From NCBI GenBank assembly GCA_022865725.1, contig JALHTP010000212.1, forward strand, positions 1 through 15,231: a stretch of 15,231 nt of DNA, written 5' to 3'. This document shows, in pieces, positions 5,276-13,277 of the stretch. A program made the position numbers and the translations under genes. Under the pieces are notes generated by a model that worked only from the letters and a program-made list of their open reading frames with translations, searched no databases and was not told the DNA's origin. Position 1 is the first letter of the stretch. The number at the start of each line of letters is the position of its first letter. Origin of the DNA: Methyloceanibacter sp. GTDB taxonomy: Bacteria; Pseudomonadota; Alphaproteobacteria; Rhizobiales; Methyloligellaceae.

Positions 5276-7413
5276 TCGAGGAGCTTCAGCCATTCCTCCT
5301 CGGTGAGAACCTTGACGCCCAGCGCCGCGGCGTTTTTCAGCTTCGAGCCAGCGCCGGGGCCCGCCACCACATAGTCGGTGTGCTTGGAGACCGAGCCCGC
5401 CACCTTGGCGCCGAGGCGCTCGGCTTTCGCTTTCGCCTCTGAGCGGGTCATCTTTTCCAGAGTTCCGGTGAACACAACCGTCTTGCCGGAGATGGGGGAT
5501 GCGTGATCGACGGCCTCGAGCGGCTCAGGCTTCACCTCGTGCAGGAGCTCATCGACCACCGCCACATTGTGCGGCTCGGCGAAGAAATCGGCGATTGCCG
5601 CCGCAACCGCTGGCCCGATCTGCTCGATATTGTCGAGTTCGGCAAACGCCTCCCCATCCCTGTCCGCCCCGGCAGCGCGCATCGCCTTGAGGAAGTTTTC
5701 GGCAGAGCCGTAATTGCGGGCGAGCAGCCGGCCCGTGGTCTCGCCGACATGGCGAATGCCGAGCGCATAAATGAAGCGGTCGAGCCGGACGTTGCGCCGC
5801 GCCTCGATCGCATCGAACAGCCTCTGCGCCGAGGTCTCGCCCCAACCTTCCCGTTCCGCAAGCTTCGAGCTTGAGCGCTTGTCGCGCGCCTGCAGGGTGA
5901 AGATGTCGGGCAGCGACTGGATCAGGCCATCGTCGTAGAACGCCTTGATATGCTTCTCGCCAAGACCCTCGATGTCGAAGGCGTTGCGCGAGACGAAATG
6001 CTTCAGCCGCTCGACCCTCTGCGCCGGGCAGATCAGCCCTCCGGTGCAGCGCCTGACCGCGTCGACCTTGCCGGTGGTTGGGTTGATCTCGCGCGAGGCG
6101 TGGCTGCCGCAGGCCGGGCAGACTTCAGGAAAGGCGAATCGTTTCGCGCCCTTAGGCCGCTTCACTTGAACCACGCCGAGAATCTGCGGGATGACGTCGC
6201 CGGCGCGCTGCACGATCACCGTGTCGCCGATCCTGACATCCTTCCGCGCGATCTCGTCCTCGTTATGCAAGGTCGCGTTCTGCACCACCACGCCGCCCAC
6301 GGTGACAGGGTCGAGCTTGGCCACGGGGGTGAGCGCGCCGGTGCGGCCCACCTGGATGTCGATGTCGCGCAAGACTGTGGTCGCCTTCTCGGCGGGAAAT
6401 TTGTGGGCGATGGCGTAGCGCGGCGAGCGGGAGACGAAGCCCAGCCGCTGCTGGAGATCGAGCCGGTCGAGCTTATAGACGATGCCGTCGATGTCGTAGT
6501 CGAGGCCGACGCGGCCGCTCTCGATATCGCGATAGGTTTCAAGCATTTCCTCGACCGAGCGGGCGAGCCTGATCAGCGGATTCAAGGGGAAGCCCCAGGC
6601 GCGTAGGAGCTGGTAGACGTCCCATTGGGTCTCGGCCGAGAGCCGTGCCACCTCGCCCCAGCCATAGGCGAAGAAGCGCAACGGCCGCTTGGCCGTGATG
6701 GCGGGATCGAGCTGACGGAGCGAGCCGGCCGCGGCGTTGCGCGGATTGGCGAAGAGCCGCTCGCCTGCCTTCGCCTGCTCCTCGTTCAGACGCTGAAAGG
6801 CCGCGCGGCTCATATAGATCTCGCCTCTGAGCTCGAACGGGTCGGGAAAGCCCCGCGATTTGATGCTGTGCGGGATGTCGGGAATGGTGCGGACATTGGC
6901 GGTGACGTTCTCGCCCTCATAGCCGTCGCCGCGGGTCGCGCCCTGGATCAGCTTGCCGTTCTCGTAGCGAAGCGTGATGGAAAGCCCGTCGATCTTGGGC
7001 TCGGCGGTGAAGGCGAGCCCTTCGATGGTCTCGAGCCCGAGAAAGCGCTTGATGCGGTCGAGGAAGTCGCGCAACCCCTCCTCGTCGAACACATTGCCGA
7101 GCGAGAGCATGGGCACGCGGTGCGTGACCTTGCCGAAGGTCTCGACCGGCGCCGCACCAATTTTGAGCGAGGGGCTGTCGTCGCGGACGAGATGCGGGAA
7201 GCGCGCCTCGATCTCGTCGTTCCGGGCGCGCAGCGCATCATATTCGGCGTCGCTGATCTCGGGCTCGTCCTTGCGGTAATAGAGCGCGTCGTGATGGGCA
7301 ATGGCGGCGGCGAGCCGCGCGAGCTCGGCGGAGGCCTCAGCCTCGTCGAGCGCATCGACGGACTTCGCCCCCAGCGAGGCCCGGTCCTTCTTGCTCGTCT
7401 TGGTCTTGCTCAT
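5272..7413 (-). CDS. ligA: NAD+-dependent DNA ligase
   Basis: This 713-residue LigA seals nicks in duplex DNA at replication and repair using NAD+. The Ia domain is at about 25-95. The adenylation domain has the AMP-accepting lysine K140 in EPKIDGL, GEIYM (197-201), and the late lysine region AHKFPAEKATT (336-346). The OB fold follows with VGRTGALTPVA (355-365). A four-cysteine zinc finger is visible at C432, C435, C456 and C462. The helix-hairpin-helix domain is at about 470-620, and a C-terminal BRCT domain (about 640-713) begins ISGKTVVFTG. Length is normal with a slightly extended N-terminus. It starts 9 bp after the recN stop, so the two are probably co-transcribed. The gene is normally essential. 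Its stop codon lies under the -35 box of the toxin-antitoxin promoter. Confidence 0.97.
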   Translation of the reverse strand: MSKTKTSKKDRASLGAKSVDALDEAEASAELARLAAAIAHHDALYYRKDEPEISDAEYDALRARNDEIEARFPHLVRDDSPSLKIGAAPVETFGKVTHRVPMLSLGNVFDEEGLRDFLDRIKRFLGLETIEGLAFTAEPKIDGLSITLRYENGKLIQGATRGDGYEGENVTANVRTIPDIPHSIKSRGFPDPFELRGEIYMSRAAFQRLNEEQAKAGERLFANPRNAAAGSLRQLDPAITAKRPLRFFAYGWGEVARLSAETQWDVYQLLRAWGFPLNPLIRLARSVEEMLETYRDIESGRVGLDYDIDGIVYKLDRLDLQQRLGFVSRSPRYAIAHKFPAEKATTVLRDIDIQVGRTGALTPVAKLDPVTVGGVVVQNATLHNEDEIARKDVRIGDTVIVQRAGDVIPQILGVVQVKRPKGAKRFAFPEVCPACGSHASREINPTTGKVDAVRRCTGGLICPAQRVERLKHFVSRNAFDIEGLGEKHIKAFYDDGLIQSLPDIFTLQARDKRSSSKLAEREGWGETSAQRLFDAIEARRNVRLDRFIYALGIRHVGETTGRLLARNYGSAENFLKAMRAAGADRDGEAFAELDNIEQIGPAVAAAIADFFAEPHNVAVVDELLHEVKPEPLEAVDHASPISGKTVVFTGTLEKMTRSEAKAKAERLGAKVAGSVSKHTDYVVAGPGAGSKLKNAAALGVKVLTEEEWLKLLD

Positions 7414-7422
7414 CGTCTCAAG

Positions 7423-9102
7423 TCACGCCGAGCGGCTCATCAGCCGGTCGGCGGCTCTCCGCGCCTCGTCGGTGATGGTTTGCCCTGCGAGCATGCGCGC
7501 GATCTCCTCGCGCCGATGCTCGCCTTCGAGGACCGCGACACGGGTCGCCATGGCCTCACCTTGCGAACCGCGCACCGGCTCCTTGGCGATCAGGAGATGG
7601 CCGTCGGCCACGGCCGCCACCTGCGGGGCGTGGGTCACGGCCAGGACCTGAACTTTGGATGCAAGCCGCGCCAGGCGCTCGCCGACGGCGGCCGCCGTCG
7701 CCCCGCCGACGCCTGCGTCGGCCTCGTCGAAAACCAGGGTCGGCGCCGAGCCGCGGGCGGCAAGCACGACTTTCAAGGCCAAAATGAACCTGGCCAGCTC
7801 GCCACCTGAGGCGACCTTCATCAGGGGGCCGGGCTCGGTGCCCGGGTTGGTCATGACCCAGAACGCGATGCGGTCGATCCCACCAGGGCCCCCGGCGGCA
7901 AGTTCGACCGTTTCCATATTTGTGATGAAGCTCGCTCTTTCGAGCTTCAGGGGCCCGAGCTCGCCCACGACCTCCCGGTCGAGACGCCCCGCCGCCTCTT
8001 TCCGCGCCTTGCTCAAGCCAGTCGCCAAAGCCTCATAGGTCTTACGCGCGGCATCGGCGGCGCGTGCCAGCTCGCCTGCCCGCGCCTCACTCATGTCGAC
8101 CGCAGCCAATTCGGTTTCGAGCCGGTCGACCAAAACGGGGAGATCGTCGACCATGACCTTGTGCTTGCGGGCGAGCGCGCGCAAGGCGAACAGCCGCTCC
8201 TCGGCGCGCTCGAGATCCTTGGGCTCGAAGGCGGTCAAGGCCAGCGCCTCCTCGATCCTGGCGCGCGCGGTGTTGGTCTCGGCCAGCACGCGCTCCAGCG
8301 CCTCGGCCACCAGGGTCAGCACGGCGCCGCCGACGCTCGCCTGGCGTTCGATGCGACGAAGCGCGGCCGCAAGGCGTGCGCCGCCCGTCCCCTCCCCTTG
8401 CAGGGCATCGAGCGCCTCATTTAGCTCGGCGGCGATCTTCTCCGCATTCATCATCAGCTGGCGGCGCGAGGCGAGCGCGTCCTCTTCGCCCGCTTGCGGA
8501 TCAAGCAGGCGGAGCTCCTCGAGCGCGTGGCTCACATAGTCGGCGTTGGCGCGGGTGGCGGCGATCTCGGCCTCATGGCGGGCGCGCATCGCCTCGGCCC
8601 CTTGCCAGTCCGCATAGGCAGAAGCCACGCGCGCCGCCTCGCCGCCGAGCCCGCCAAAAGCATCCACGAGGTCGCGGTGGCCGGCGGGATCGATCAGAGC
8701 GCGGTCGTCGTGCTGCCCGTGGATCTCGACCAGGGCCTGGCCCACCTGGCGCAGCAGCTGCACGCTCACGCTGGTGTCGTTGATGAAGGCGCGGCTCCTG
8801 CCGTCGGCCCCTTGCACCCGCCGCAAGATGAGCGCGTCCTCGGCGGCGATGCCGTTCTCGGCAAGGAGAGCAAACACGGGATGGCTCTTGGCGAGATCGA
8901 AGATAGCCGTCACCTGGCCTTGGGCCTGGCCCTGGCGGACCAGCGAGGCGTCGCCCCTGCCGCCGATGGCAAGCGAGAAGGCGTCGAGCAGGATCGACTT
9001 GCCGGCCCCGGTTTCTCCGGTCAGCGCCGACAGGCCTTGGCCGAATTCGAGATCGAGCTTGTCGATCAGGACGATGTCGCGGATCGACAGGCCGGCTAGC
9101 AT
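7423..9102 (-). CDS. recN: DNA repair protein RecN
   Basis: The 559-residue product is an SMC-like ATPase that acts in repair of double-strand breaks by recombination. The split ATPase is complete. Walker A is GETGAGKS (29-36), the Q-loop region is near EIHGQHD (126-132), and the ABC signature is ASGGELARF (431-439). Walker B is TLVFDEADAGVGG (455-467), and the switch His is in VTHAPQVA (489-496). Between the halves, about 150-370 is Ala/Glu/Arg-rich helix forming the antiparallel coiled coil. AAGGA lies seven bases before the ATG and supports the start. It follows bamD after 34 bp, which hold a small hairpin, and precedes ligA by 9 bp. No LexA-type operator was recognised upstream, so expression is probably set by the operon. 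Confidence 0.95.
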   Translation of the reverse strand: MLAGLSIRDIVLIDKLDLEFGQGLSALTGETGAGKSILLDAFSLAIGGRGDASLVRQGQAQGQVTAIFDLAKSHPVFALLAENGIAAEDALILRRVQGADGRSRAFINDTSVSVQLLRQVGQALVEIHGQHDDRALIDPAGHRDLVDAFGGLGGEAARVASAYADWQGAEAMRARHEAEIAATRANADYVSHALEELRLLDPQAGEEDALASRRQLMMNAEKIAAELNEALDALQGEGTGGARLAAALRRIERQASVGGAVLTLVAEALERVLAETNTARARIEEALALTAFEPKDLERAEERLFALRALARKHKVMVDDLPVLVDRLETELAAVDMSEARAGELARAADAARKTYEALATGLSKARKEAAGRLDREVVGELGPLKLERASFITNMETVELAAGGPGGIDRIAFWVMTNPGTEPGPLMKVASGGELARFILALKVVLAARGSAPTLVFDEADAGVGGATAAAVGERLARLASKVQVLAVTHAPQVAAVADGHLLIAKEPVRGSQGEAMATRVAVLEGEHRREEIARMLAGQTITDEARRAADRLMSRSA

Positions 9103-9116
9103 GGCACGATCCTTAG

Positions 9117-9136
9117 AGCGCTACGACGATAGCGCT
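9117..9136 (-). repeat. Hairpin between bamD and recN
   Basis: AGCGCTA (9117-9123) and TAGCGCT (9130-9136) form a perfect 7-bp stem around a six-base loop. It directly follows the bamD stop codon, and the recN ribosome-binding site AAGGA lies just downstream. No T-run follows, so it is more likely an mRNA-stabilising, attenuating or processing element than a full terminator. Confidence 0.5.
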
Positions 9137-10018
9137 TTAGGCCGGCTTGCCGTCGCCCTTCCAGGTCTCGGTGATCCACGACCCTTCGTGCTCTTGCGGC
9201 TGGAGACCGACTTTTCCCAAGAGCCCGTAAGCGTGGCTGTACCACTTGCTGTCCGGAAAGTTATGGCCGAGCACGGCAGCCGCCGTTTGAGCCTCGTTGA
9301 CGATGCCTAACGCCATATAGGCCTCGGTCAGGCGCATCAAGGCCTCTTCCACCTGCTCGGTGGTCTGGTAGTCGGTGACGACGCTACGGAAGCGGTTGAT
9401 GGCCGCCAGGAAGTTGTTATGGCGGAGATAATAGCGCCCGATCACCATCTCGTTCGCCGCCAGAAGATCGCGCATGATGCGCGTCCGGTTGCGCGCTTCC
9501 GCTGCGTAGCGCGACTGGGGATAGCGCTGGAGCAGCGTATCGTAGGCAGCGAGCGCCTTGCGGGCGTTGGTCTGATCGCGCCTCGGATCGAGCACCCGGT
9601 CGTAATAGGACATGCCGATGATGTTCTGAGCGAGGTCCGCTTCCTGGGTGCCGGGGTGAAGCGTGAGATAGCGGTCGGCGGCCGAGATCGCGTCGTCATA
9701 TTTGCCGGCCTTGTAATAGGAATAGGCCGCCATGAGGATGGCGCGGCGCGCCTCCTGCGAATAGGGGTGGTTGATATCGACATCTTCGTATTGCTTGGCC
9801 GCATCGCCGTATTTGCCTCTCGTCGCGAGCCCTTCAGCCTTGCGGTAGATGACATCCGGCGGGTCGTTGGTCTCGATCACTTCCTTTTCGCCCCAAAGGG
9901 AGCCGCAGCCGGCAAGGAGGCTTGCCGCAAAAAGGACGGCCACGACGCTTGCCGGCAGGCCGCGCCACGGCGCCGAACGGCGTCCCAGCGCTCCCTGCGG
10001 CCCGACCGGCGTGGACAT
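9137..10018 (-). CDS. bamD: Outer-membrane assembly lipoprotein BamD
   Basis: This 293-residue lipoprotein is a core partner of BamA in inserting beta-barrel proteins into the outer membrane from the periplasmic side. A hydrophobic signal segment (about 21-36) ends in the lipobox LLAGC with the lipidated Cys at residue 38. The mature protein is a run of tetratricopeptide-type helices. Examples are PDVIYRKAEGLATRGKYGDAAKQ (54-76, given in part), YYKAGKYDDAI (101-111), YYLRHNNFLAAINRF (196-210) and EAYMALG (232-238). I chose the ATG at 10018: GAGGG lies just upstream, and longer in-frame sequence would run into lpxC and lacks a signal peptide. The gene lies 266 bp after lpxC and 34 bp before recN. 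It was formerly called comL. Confidence 0.93.
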   Translation of the reverse strand: MSTPVGPQGALGRRSAPWRGLPASVVAVLFAASLLAGCGSLWGEKEVIETNDPPDVIYRKAEGLATRGKYGDAAKQYEDVDINHPYSQEARRAILMAAYSYYKAGKYDDAISAADRYLTLHPGTQEADLAQNIIGMSYYDRVLDPRRDQTNARKALAAYDTLLQRYPQSRYAAEARNRTRIMRDLLAANEMVIGRYYLRHNNFLAAINRFRSVVTDYQTTEQVEEALMRLTEAYMALGIVNEAQTAAAVLGHNFPDSKWYSHAYGLLGKVGLQPQEHEGSWITETWKGDGKPA

Positions 10019-10042
10019 GCTTTCCCTCAAAGACGGTCCCCC

Positions 10043-10058
10043 TCGCGCGAAAGCGCGA
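10043..10058 (-). repeat. 6-bp hairpin in the bamD leader
   Basis: TCGCGC (10043-10048) and GCGCGA (10053-10058) form a perfect stem around four bases. As minus-strand RNA the loop is UUUC. It lies about 25 bases upstream of the bamD start codon, just above its ribosome-binding site, where folding could affect translation initiation. Confidence 0.4.
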
Positions 10059-10087
10059 ATTTCGCAGCCCGAAGGCCGCTTGCCAAG

Positions 10088-10106
10088 GCTGGCGCAGCTC
10101 GCCAGC
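10088..10106 (-). repeat. 7-bp hairpin in the lpxC-bamD gap
   Basis: GCTGGCG (10088-10094) and CGCCAGC (10100-10106) are a perfect inverted repeat with a five-base loop. No T-run directly follows on the minus strand. It is one of several stems in this gap; its function is unknown. Confidence 0.4.
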
Positions 10107-10189
10107 AACCAGCGCGCCGAATATGGTGTTTTTTTGCCCTTTTCCCTGCCGCGAGCGGCCCAAGATGGGCGATCCCGCCAGCCTTGCAC

Positions 10190-10215
10190 GCAACACGGGA
10201 CTAAGCCCGTGTTGC
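10190..10215 (-). repeat. 10-bp perfect inverted repeat downstream of lpxC
   Basis: GCAACACGGG (10190-10199) and CCCGTGTTGC (10206-10215) pair perfectly around a six-base loop (ACTAAG on the plus strand, CUUAGU in the transcript). It is the strongest hairpin in the window, about 70 bp after the lpxC stop. No U-tract follows, so it is not a canonical intrinsic terminator. It could be a Rho-assisted 3' end, an mRNA-protecting stem, or a copy of a dispersed intergenic palindrome. A smaller stem, GGCGCG (10222-10227) with CGCGCC (10232-10237), lies between it and lpxC. Confidence 0.55.
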
Positions 10216-10284
10216 CTCGCCGGCGCGAAACCGCGCCCGCAGAGGATCCGACGAAAAGGATAGAGCCGCCGGCTAGGCTTCCGC

Positions 10285-11235
10285 TCAGCTCCGCTCGGGA
10301 GCGAAGTTCGCTGCCGCAAGGCGGTGGCTGAGCTCGGCATGACGAACCTCGCGGTAGCGCGGGGCTTCGATCATGGTCCAAGCATCGGCATCGGCGAACA
10401 GAGCCTTGAGCACCAGCGCGTTCAGCCGATGGCCGCCGCGGTGGGAGCGGAACGAGCCAAGGATGGGGGCGCCGGCAAGGGCGAGATCGCCGACCGCGTC
10501 GAGCGCCTTGTGGCGCACGAACTCGTCGGAGAAGCGAAGCCCTTCGCGGTTGATGATGCGGTCCTCGCCGATGGCGACAGTGTTCTCAAGCGAGGCGCCA
10601 AGGGCGAGCCCCGCAGCCCATAGCCGCTCGACATCCTTCATGAAGCCGAAGGTGCGGGCCCGGGAGAGCTCGCGGCGGAACGAGCCGGGATTTACGTCGA
10701 TCTCGATCCTCTGAGTGCCGATCAGCTTCGTGTCGAAGTCGATCTCTACGTCGAGATGGAAGCCGTTATGCGGAGCAAGCTCGCCATAGGCGCCGGCATC
10801 TTCCACGCGGATCCGCTTCAGCACTTTGAGGAAGCGGCGCGGAGCGTCGAGCTCGGCGAGACCCGCCTCGTCGATCGCCTCGACGAAGCAAGAGGCGCTG
10901 CCGTCCATGATCGGCACTTCGGAGCTGTCGATTTCGATCAGGGCATTATCGACGCCAAGCCCGCTCAGAGCCGCGAGCAGATGCTCGACCGTCGCGATCG
11001 AGGCGCCGTTGCCGTCACCGAGCACGGTACACAACGTCACGCCCGTAACCGATCGCGGATCTGCAGCGATCTCGGTGCCTTCAGCGTCGCCGTTGGAGAG
11101 AAGGAAGCGCAATCCGGTGTCGCCGTCCGCTGGACATAGGACGATCGAGACTGGTGCTCCGCTGTGGACCCCCGTGCCGGTCAGCGAAACTTCGCTGGCA
11201 AGCGTAGTTTGCCGTGCCCCTATAAAACCCTTCAT
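10285..11235 (-). CDS. lpxC: UDP-3-O-acyl-N-acetylglucosamine deacetylase
   Basis: The 316-residue zinc enzyme removes the acetyl group from UDP-3-O-acyl-GlcNAc, the committed step of lipid A synthesis, in the cytoplasm. Zinc ligands are H85 (TVEHLLAALSG), H242 and D246 (FVRHKALDAVGDL). The catalytic E84 precedes H85, and the catalytic His is H269 in HRGGHRLNAL. Other family blocks are RQTTLASEVSLTGTGVHSG (8-26) and EVPIMDGSA (106-114). Both alpha-beta halves are complete and of normal length. The ribosome-binding site before the ATG is poor, only a G-run. The gene sits between ftsZ and bamD, as in many Hyphomicrobiales, and is normally essential. Its 302-bp upstream gap suggests its own promoter and perhaps a structured leader. 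Confidence 0.96.
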   Translation of the reverse strand: MKGFIGARQTTLASEVSLTGTGVHSGAPVSIVLCPADGDTGLRFLLSNGDAEGTEIAADPRSVTGVTLCTVLGDGNGASIATVEHLLAALSGLGVDNALIEIDSSEVPIMDGSASCFVEAIDEAGLAELDAPRRFLKVLKRIRVEDAGAYGELAPHNGFHLDVEIDFDTKLIGTQRIEIDVNPGSFRRELSRARTFGFMKDVERLWAAGLALGASLENTVAIGEDRIINREGLRFSDEFVRHKALDAVGDLALAGAPILGSFRSHRGGHRLNALVLKALFADADAWTMIEAPRYREVRHAELSHRLAAANFAPERS

Positions 11236-11301
11236 GGCCCCCGTCGGCCCCCAAGCCGTTTTTTGAGTTCCCTAGCCCGAGGAGAGAACCCCGAGCCCCC
11301 C

Positions 11302-11380
11302 ATTGATCAGCGCTCCCTGGCACTTTAGACCGGCCCTTTGGCGGCCCTTTGCTTGTGCCTTTTTGGTCCTGCCGATCAAT
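11302..11380 (-). promoter_or_regulatory. Nested inverted repeats, possible structured lpxC leader
   Basis: On the minus strand ATTGATCGGC (11380-11371) can pair with GCTGATCAAT (11311-11302) over ten positions with one G-U pair. Inside it, GGCAC (11359-11355) pairs with GTGCC (11323-11319). The apical region carries the two CAAAGGGCCG copies. If transcribed, this would fold about 67 bases upstream of the lpxC start. No known riboswitch class is recognised, and the transcription start is unknown. Confidence 0.35.
11331..11351. repeat. 10-bp tandem direct repeat upstream of lpxC
   Basis: CGGCCCTTTG occurs twice, at 11331-11340 and 11342-11351, separated by one base. The 11-bp period is about one turn of DNA, as expected for two protein molecules bound side by side on one face. 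It lies about 96 bp upstream of the lpxC ATG. It may be an operator or the apical part of the RNA fold described for the same stretch. Confidence 0.45.
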
Positions 11381-11537
11381 CTATGAAGAACCTTAACGCT
11401 CGGACTCAAGAGCGACAAATCACGGTTTCTTTCACTGTATTACTGTTCAGACAGCCTTGTAAGTCACTGAAATAGTTTTGCTTTCATCGTTGATCGGGGG
11501 TCTGATAAGTATCGTCGTTGCGCCAGCGAGTGCCCTC

Positions 11538-13277
11538 TCAATTGGCACGGCGGCGCAGAAACGCGGGAATCTCAAGATCGTCCTCGAGATGTGATTCGAC
11601 CTGAGCTTCCATGATTTCGACTGGATGCGGCCGCGCTTGCGCCTCGATCCGTTTTGGCACGGGCGCAGGCGCGGGTTCGGCGCGGGGCCGCTCGATTCTG
11701 ATGCCCTTTTGCCCGAACTGCTGGCCTTGCGGCTCGGCTCTTTGGGCCTGCCTCGGCGCCTCGGGAGCGAGGCCCCCCCAGGCTCCGAATTCAGGCTCGC
11801 GCTTCGACGGCATCTCGGCGTCGTCCTCCTTGCGGGAGCGGCCGACATTGGCGAGGCGCTCGAGAAAGCCAACCTTCTTCTTTTGCGCGGCAAGACCGAG
11901 CGCGGGCGTATCGCCGGCTTTGGCCTTGATCGCGTTCTGGGCCACCATCGGCAGCTCCTCCATGCTCGGCATGCGCCGCACGGGGCGTCGCACGGCGTTC
12001 GGAGGCGCGGGCTGGAAGGCCCTCGTGGGCGCTACCGGCGCCTGTTTGGCTTGCGAGGCGCCGAGCGGGAGGCCAATCCCGCCCACTTGCGCCGGGCGTT
12101 TCTCAATCGTCACATTGCCGGGGGCGCGCCACACCGGCGGCTGTCGCACGACCTCGCTCTGGGCGAGAACGAGGCTCGGCTCGTCGAGGTCGACAGGGAT
12201 TCCAGGCAGCGTGGCAAGCCCGGCGAGGCGCTCGCTCAATCTCGACCTGTCTTGGGGCACGGCATGCCGCGGCGCTTCGATGACGGCGATTCTTGCCGCC
12301 TCGGCCGCTGCGGCAAGCCCGATGCCGGTCGCCACCACCGAAACGCGGATCGAGCCGTCGAGCTGGTCGTCGAAGGTCGCGCCGACGATGATATTGGCGT
12401 CGGGATCGGCCTCGGCCCTGATGCGGCTTGCCGCTTCGTCGACCTCGTAAAGGGTGAGGTCGTTGCCGCCGGTGATGGAGACGAGCAGCCCGCTCGCCCC
12501 TTTCATCGACACATCGTCGAGCAGCGGATTGGAGATGGCGGCCTCGGCCGCTTCGATGGCACGGCGTTCGCCGCTCGACTCGCCCGTTCCCATCATCGCC
12601 TTGCCCATGCCGGCCATGATGGTGCGGACATCGGCGAAATCGAGATTGATCAGGCCTTCCTTCACCATGAGGTCGGTGATGCAGGAGACGCCGGCGCGCA
12701 GCACGTCGTCGGCCATGGAAAAGGCATCGGTGAAGGTGGTCTTCTCGTTGGCGACGCGGAACAGGTTCTGGTTCGGGATGATGAGGAGCGTATCGACATA
12801 TTTCTGCAGCTCTTCGATGCCGGCCTCGGCCGCGCGCAGGCGCCGCGCGCCCTCGAACTGGAACGGCTTGGTGACGACGCCGACGGTGAGGATGCCTTCC
12901 TCGCGGGAGGCGCGCGCGATCACGGGCGCAGCGCCGGTTCCCGTGCCGCCGCCCATGCCGGCGGTGATGAACACCATGTGGCAGCCGACCAGATGGGCCT
13001 TGATGTCGGCCATGGCCTCCTCGGCGGCGGCGGCGCCCACCTCGGGCTTCGATCCGGCGCCAAGGCCTTCGGTGACGTTCGCTCCCATCTGAATGCGGCG
13101 CTCGGCGGTCGAGCTCAACAACGCTTGCGCGTCGGTATTGGCGACGACGAACTCGACGCCGATCAGACCGCGCTCGATCATGTTGTTGACGGCGTTGCCG
13201 CCGGCCCCGCCGACACCGAACACGGTGATGCGCGGCTTGAGTTCGGTCAGATCAGGAACTCTGAGGTTGATGGTCAT
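11538..13277 (-). CDS. ftsZ: Cell division protein FtsZ
   Basis: The 579-residue tubulin-like GTPase polymerises at mid-cell to form the division ring. The GTPase core (about 12-320) begins with ITVFGVGGAGGNAVNNMI (17-34). It carries the tubulin signature GGGTGTG (109-115) and the T7 synergy loop NLDFADV (211-217), which completes the active site of the next subunit. A long, Ala/Pro/Gln-rich, low-complexity linker (about 330-565) follows, containing FLERLANVG (471-479). The chain ends in the partner-binding peptide LEIPAFLRRRAN (568-579). I chose the ATG at 13277 because homologues start MTINL. An in-frame ATG at 13298 would add seven residues, and neither has an ideal ribosome-binding site. 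It follows ftsA after 78 bp. The long linker is typical of alphaproteobacteria. Confidence 0.97.
   Translation of the reverse strand: MTINLRVPDLTELKPRITVFGVGGAGGNAVNNMIERGLIGVEFVVANTDAQALLSSTAERRIQMGANVTEGLGAGSKPEVGAAAAEEAMADIKAHLVGCHMVFITAGMGGGTGTGAAPVIARASREEGILTVGVVTKPFQFEGARRLRAAEAGIEELQKYVDTLLIIPNQNLFRVANEKTTFTDAFSMADDVLRAGVSCITDLMVKEGLINLDFADVRTIMAGMGKAMMGTGESSGERRAIEAAEAAISNPLLDDVSMKGASGLLVSITGGNDLTLYEVDEAASRIRAEADPDANIIVGATFDDQLDGSIRVSVVATGIGLAAAAEAARIAVIEAPRHAVPQDRSRLSERLAGLATLPGIPVDLDEPSLVLAQSEVVRQPPVWRAPGNVTIEKRPAQVGGIGLPLGASQAKQAPVAPTRAFQPAPPNAVRRPVRRMPSMEELPMVAQNAIKAKAGDTPALGLAAQKKKVGFLERLANVGRSRKEDDAEMPSKREPEFGAWGGLAPEAPRQAQRAEPQGQQFGQKGIRIERPRAEPAPAPVPKRIEAQARPHPVEIMEAQVESHLEDDLEIPAFLRRRAN

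Larger units (their letters stand above)
11236..11537. other. ftsZ-lpxC gap, AT-rich, likely lpxC promoter region
   Basis: This 302-bp gap has no credible gene. The half next to ftsZ is strikingly AT rich for this window: 52 of 120 bases are G or C at 11401-11520 by hand count, against 70-75% in nearby genes. It is the natural place for an lpxC promoter. I found no clean -35/-10 pair. The best -35 candidate is CTTGAG on the minus strand (11410-11405), with only weak -10 matches downstream. The half next to lpxC holds direct and inverted repeats listed separately. No intrinsic terminator for ftsZ was found; a 5-bp stem (11530-11534 with 11544-11548) spans its stop codon but has no T-run. Confidence 0.5.

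Noticed and set aside
6625..7809. 394-codon open frame on the plus strand spanning the ligA-recN junction
   Set aside because: It is an antisense shadow of two intact genes, with no domain signature.
10088..10135. Stem at 10088-10106 with the seven-T run at 10129-10135, read as a plus-strand terminator
   Set aside because: The T-run is 22 bases from the stem, and no plus-strand gene lies upstream for it to end.
10019..10381. 121-codon upstream extension of bamD
   Set aside because: It would overlap lpxC, lacks a signal peptide at its own start and bury the lipoprotein signal internally. The ATG at 10018 has a good ribosome-binding site.
11447..11893. 148-codon minus-strand frame overlapping the 3' end of ftsZ and running into the gap
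   Set aside because: It is an alternate-frame shadow of the low-complexity FtsZ linker, with no ribosome-binding site or family match that I recognise.
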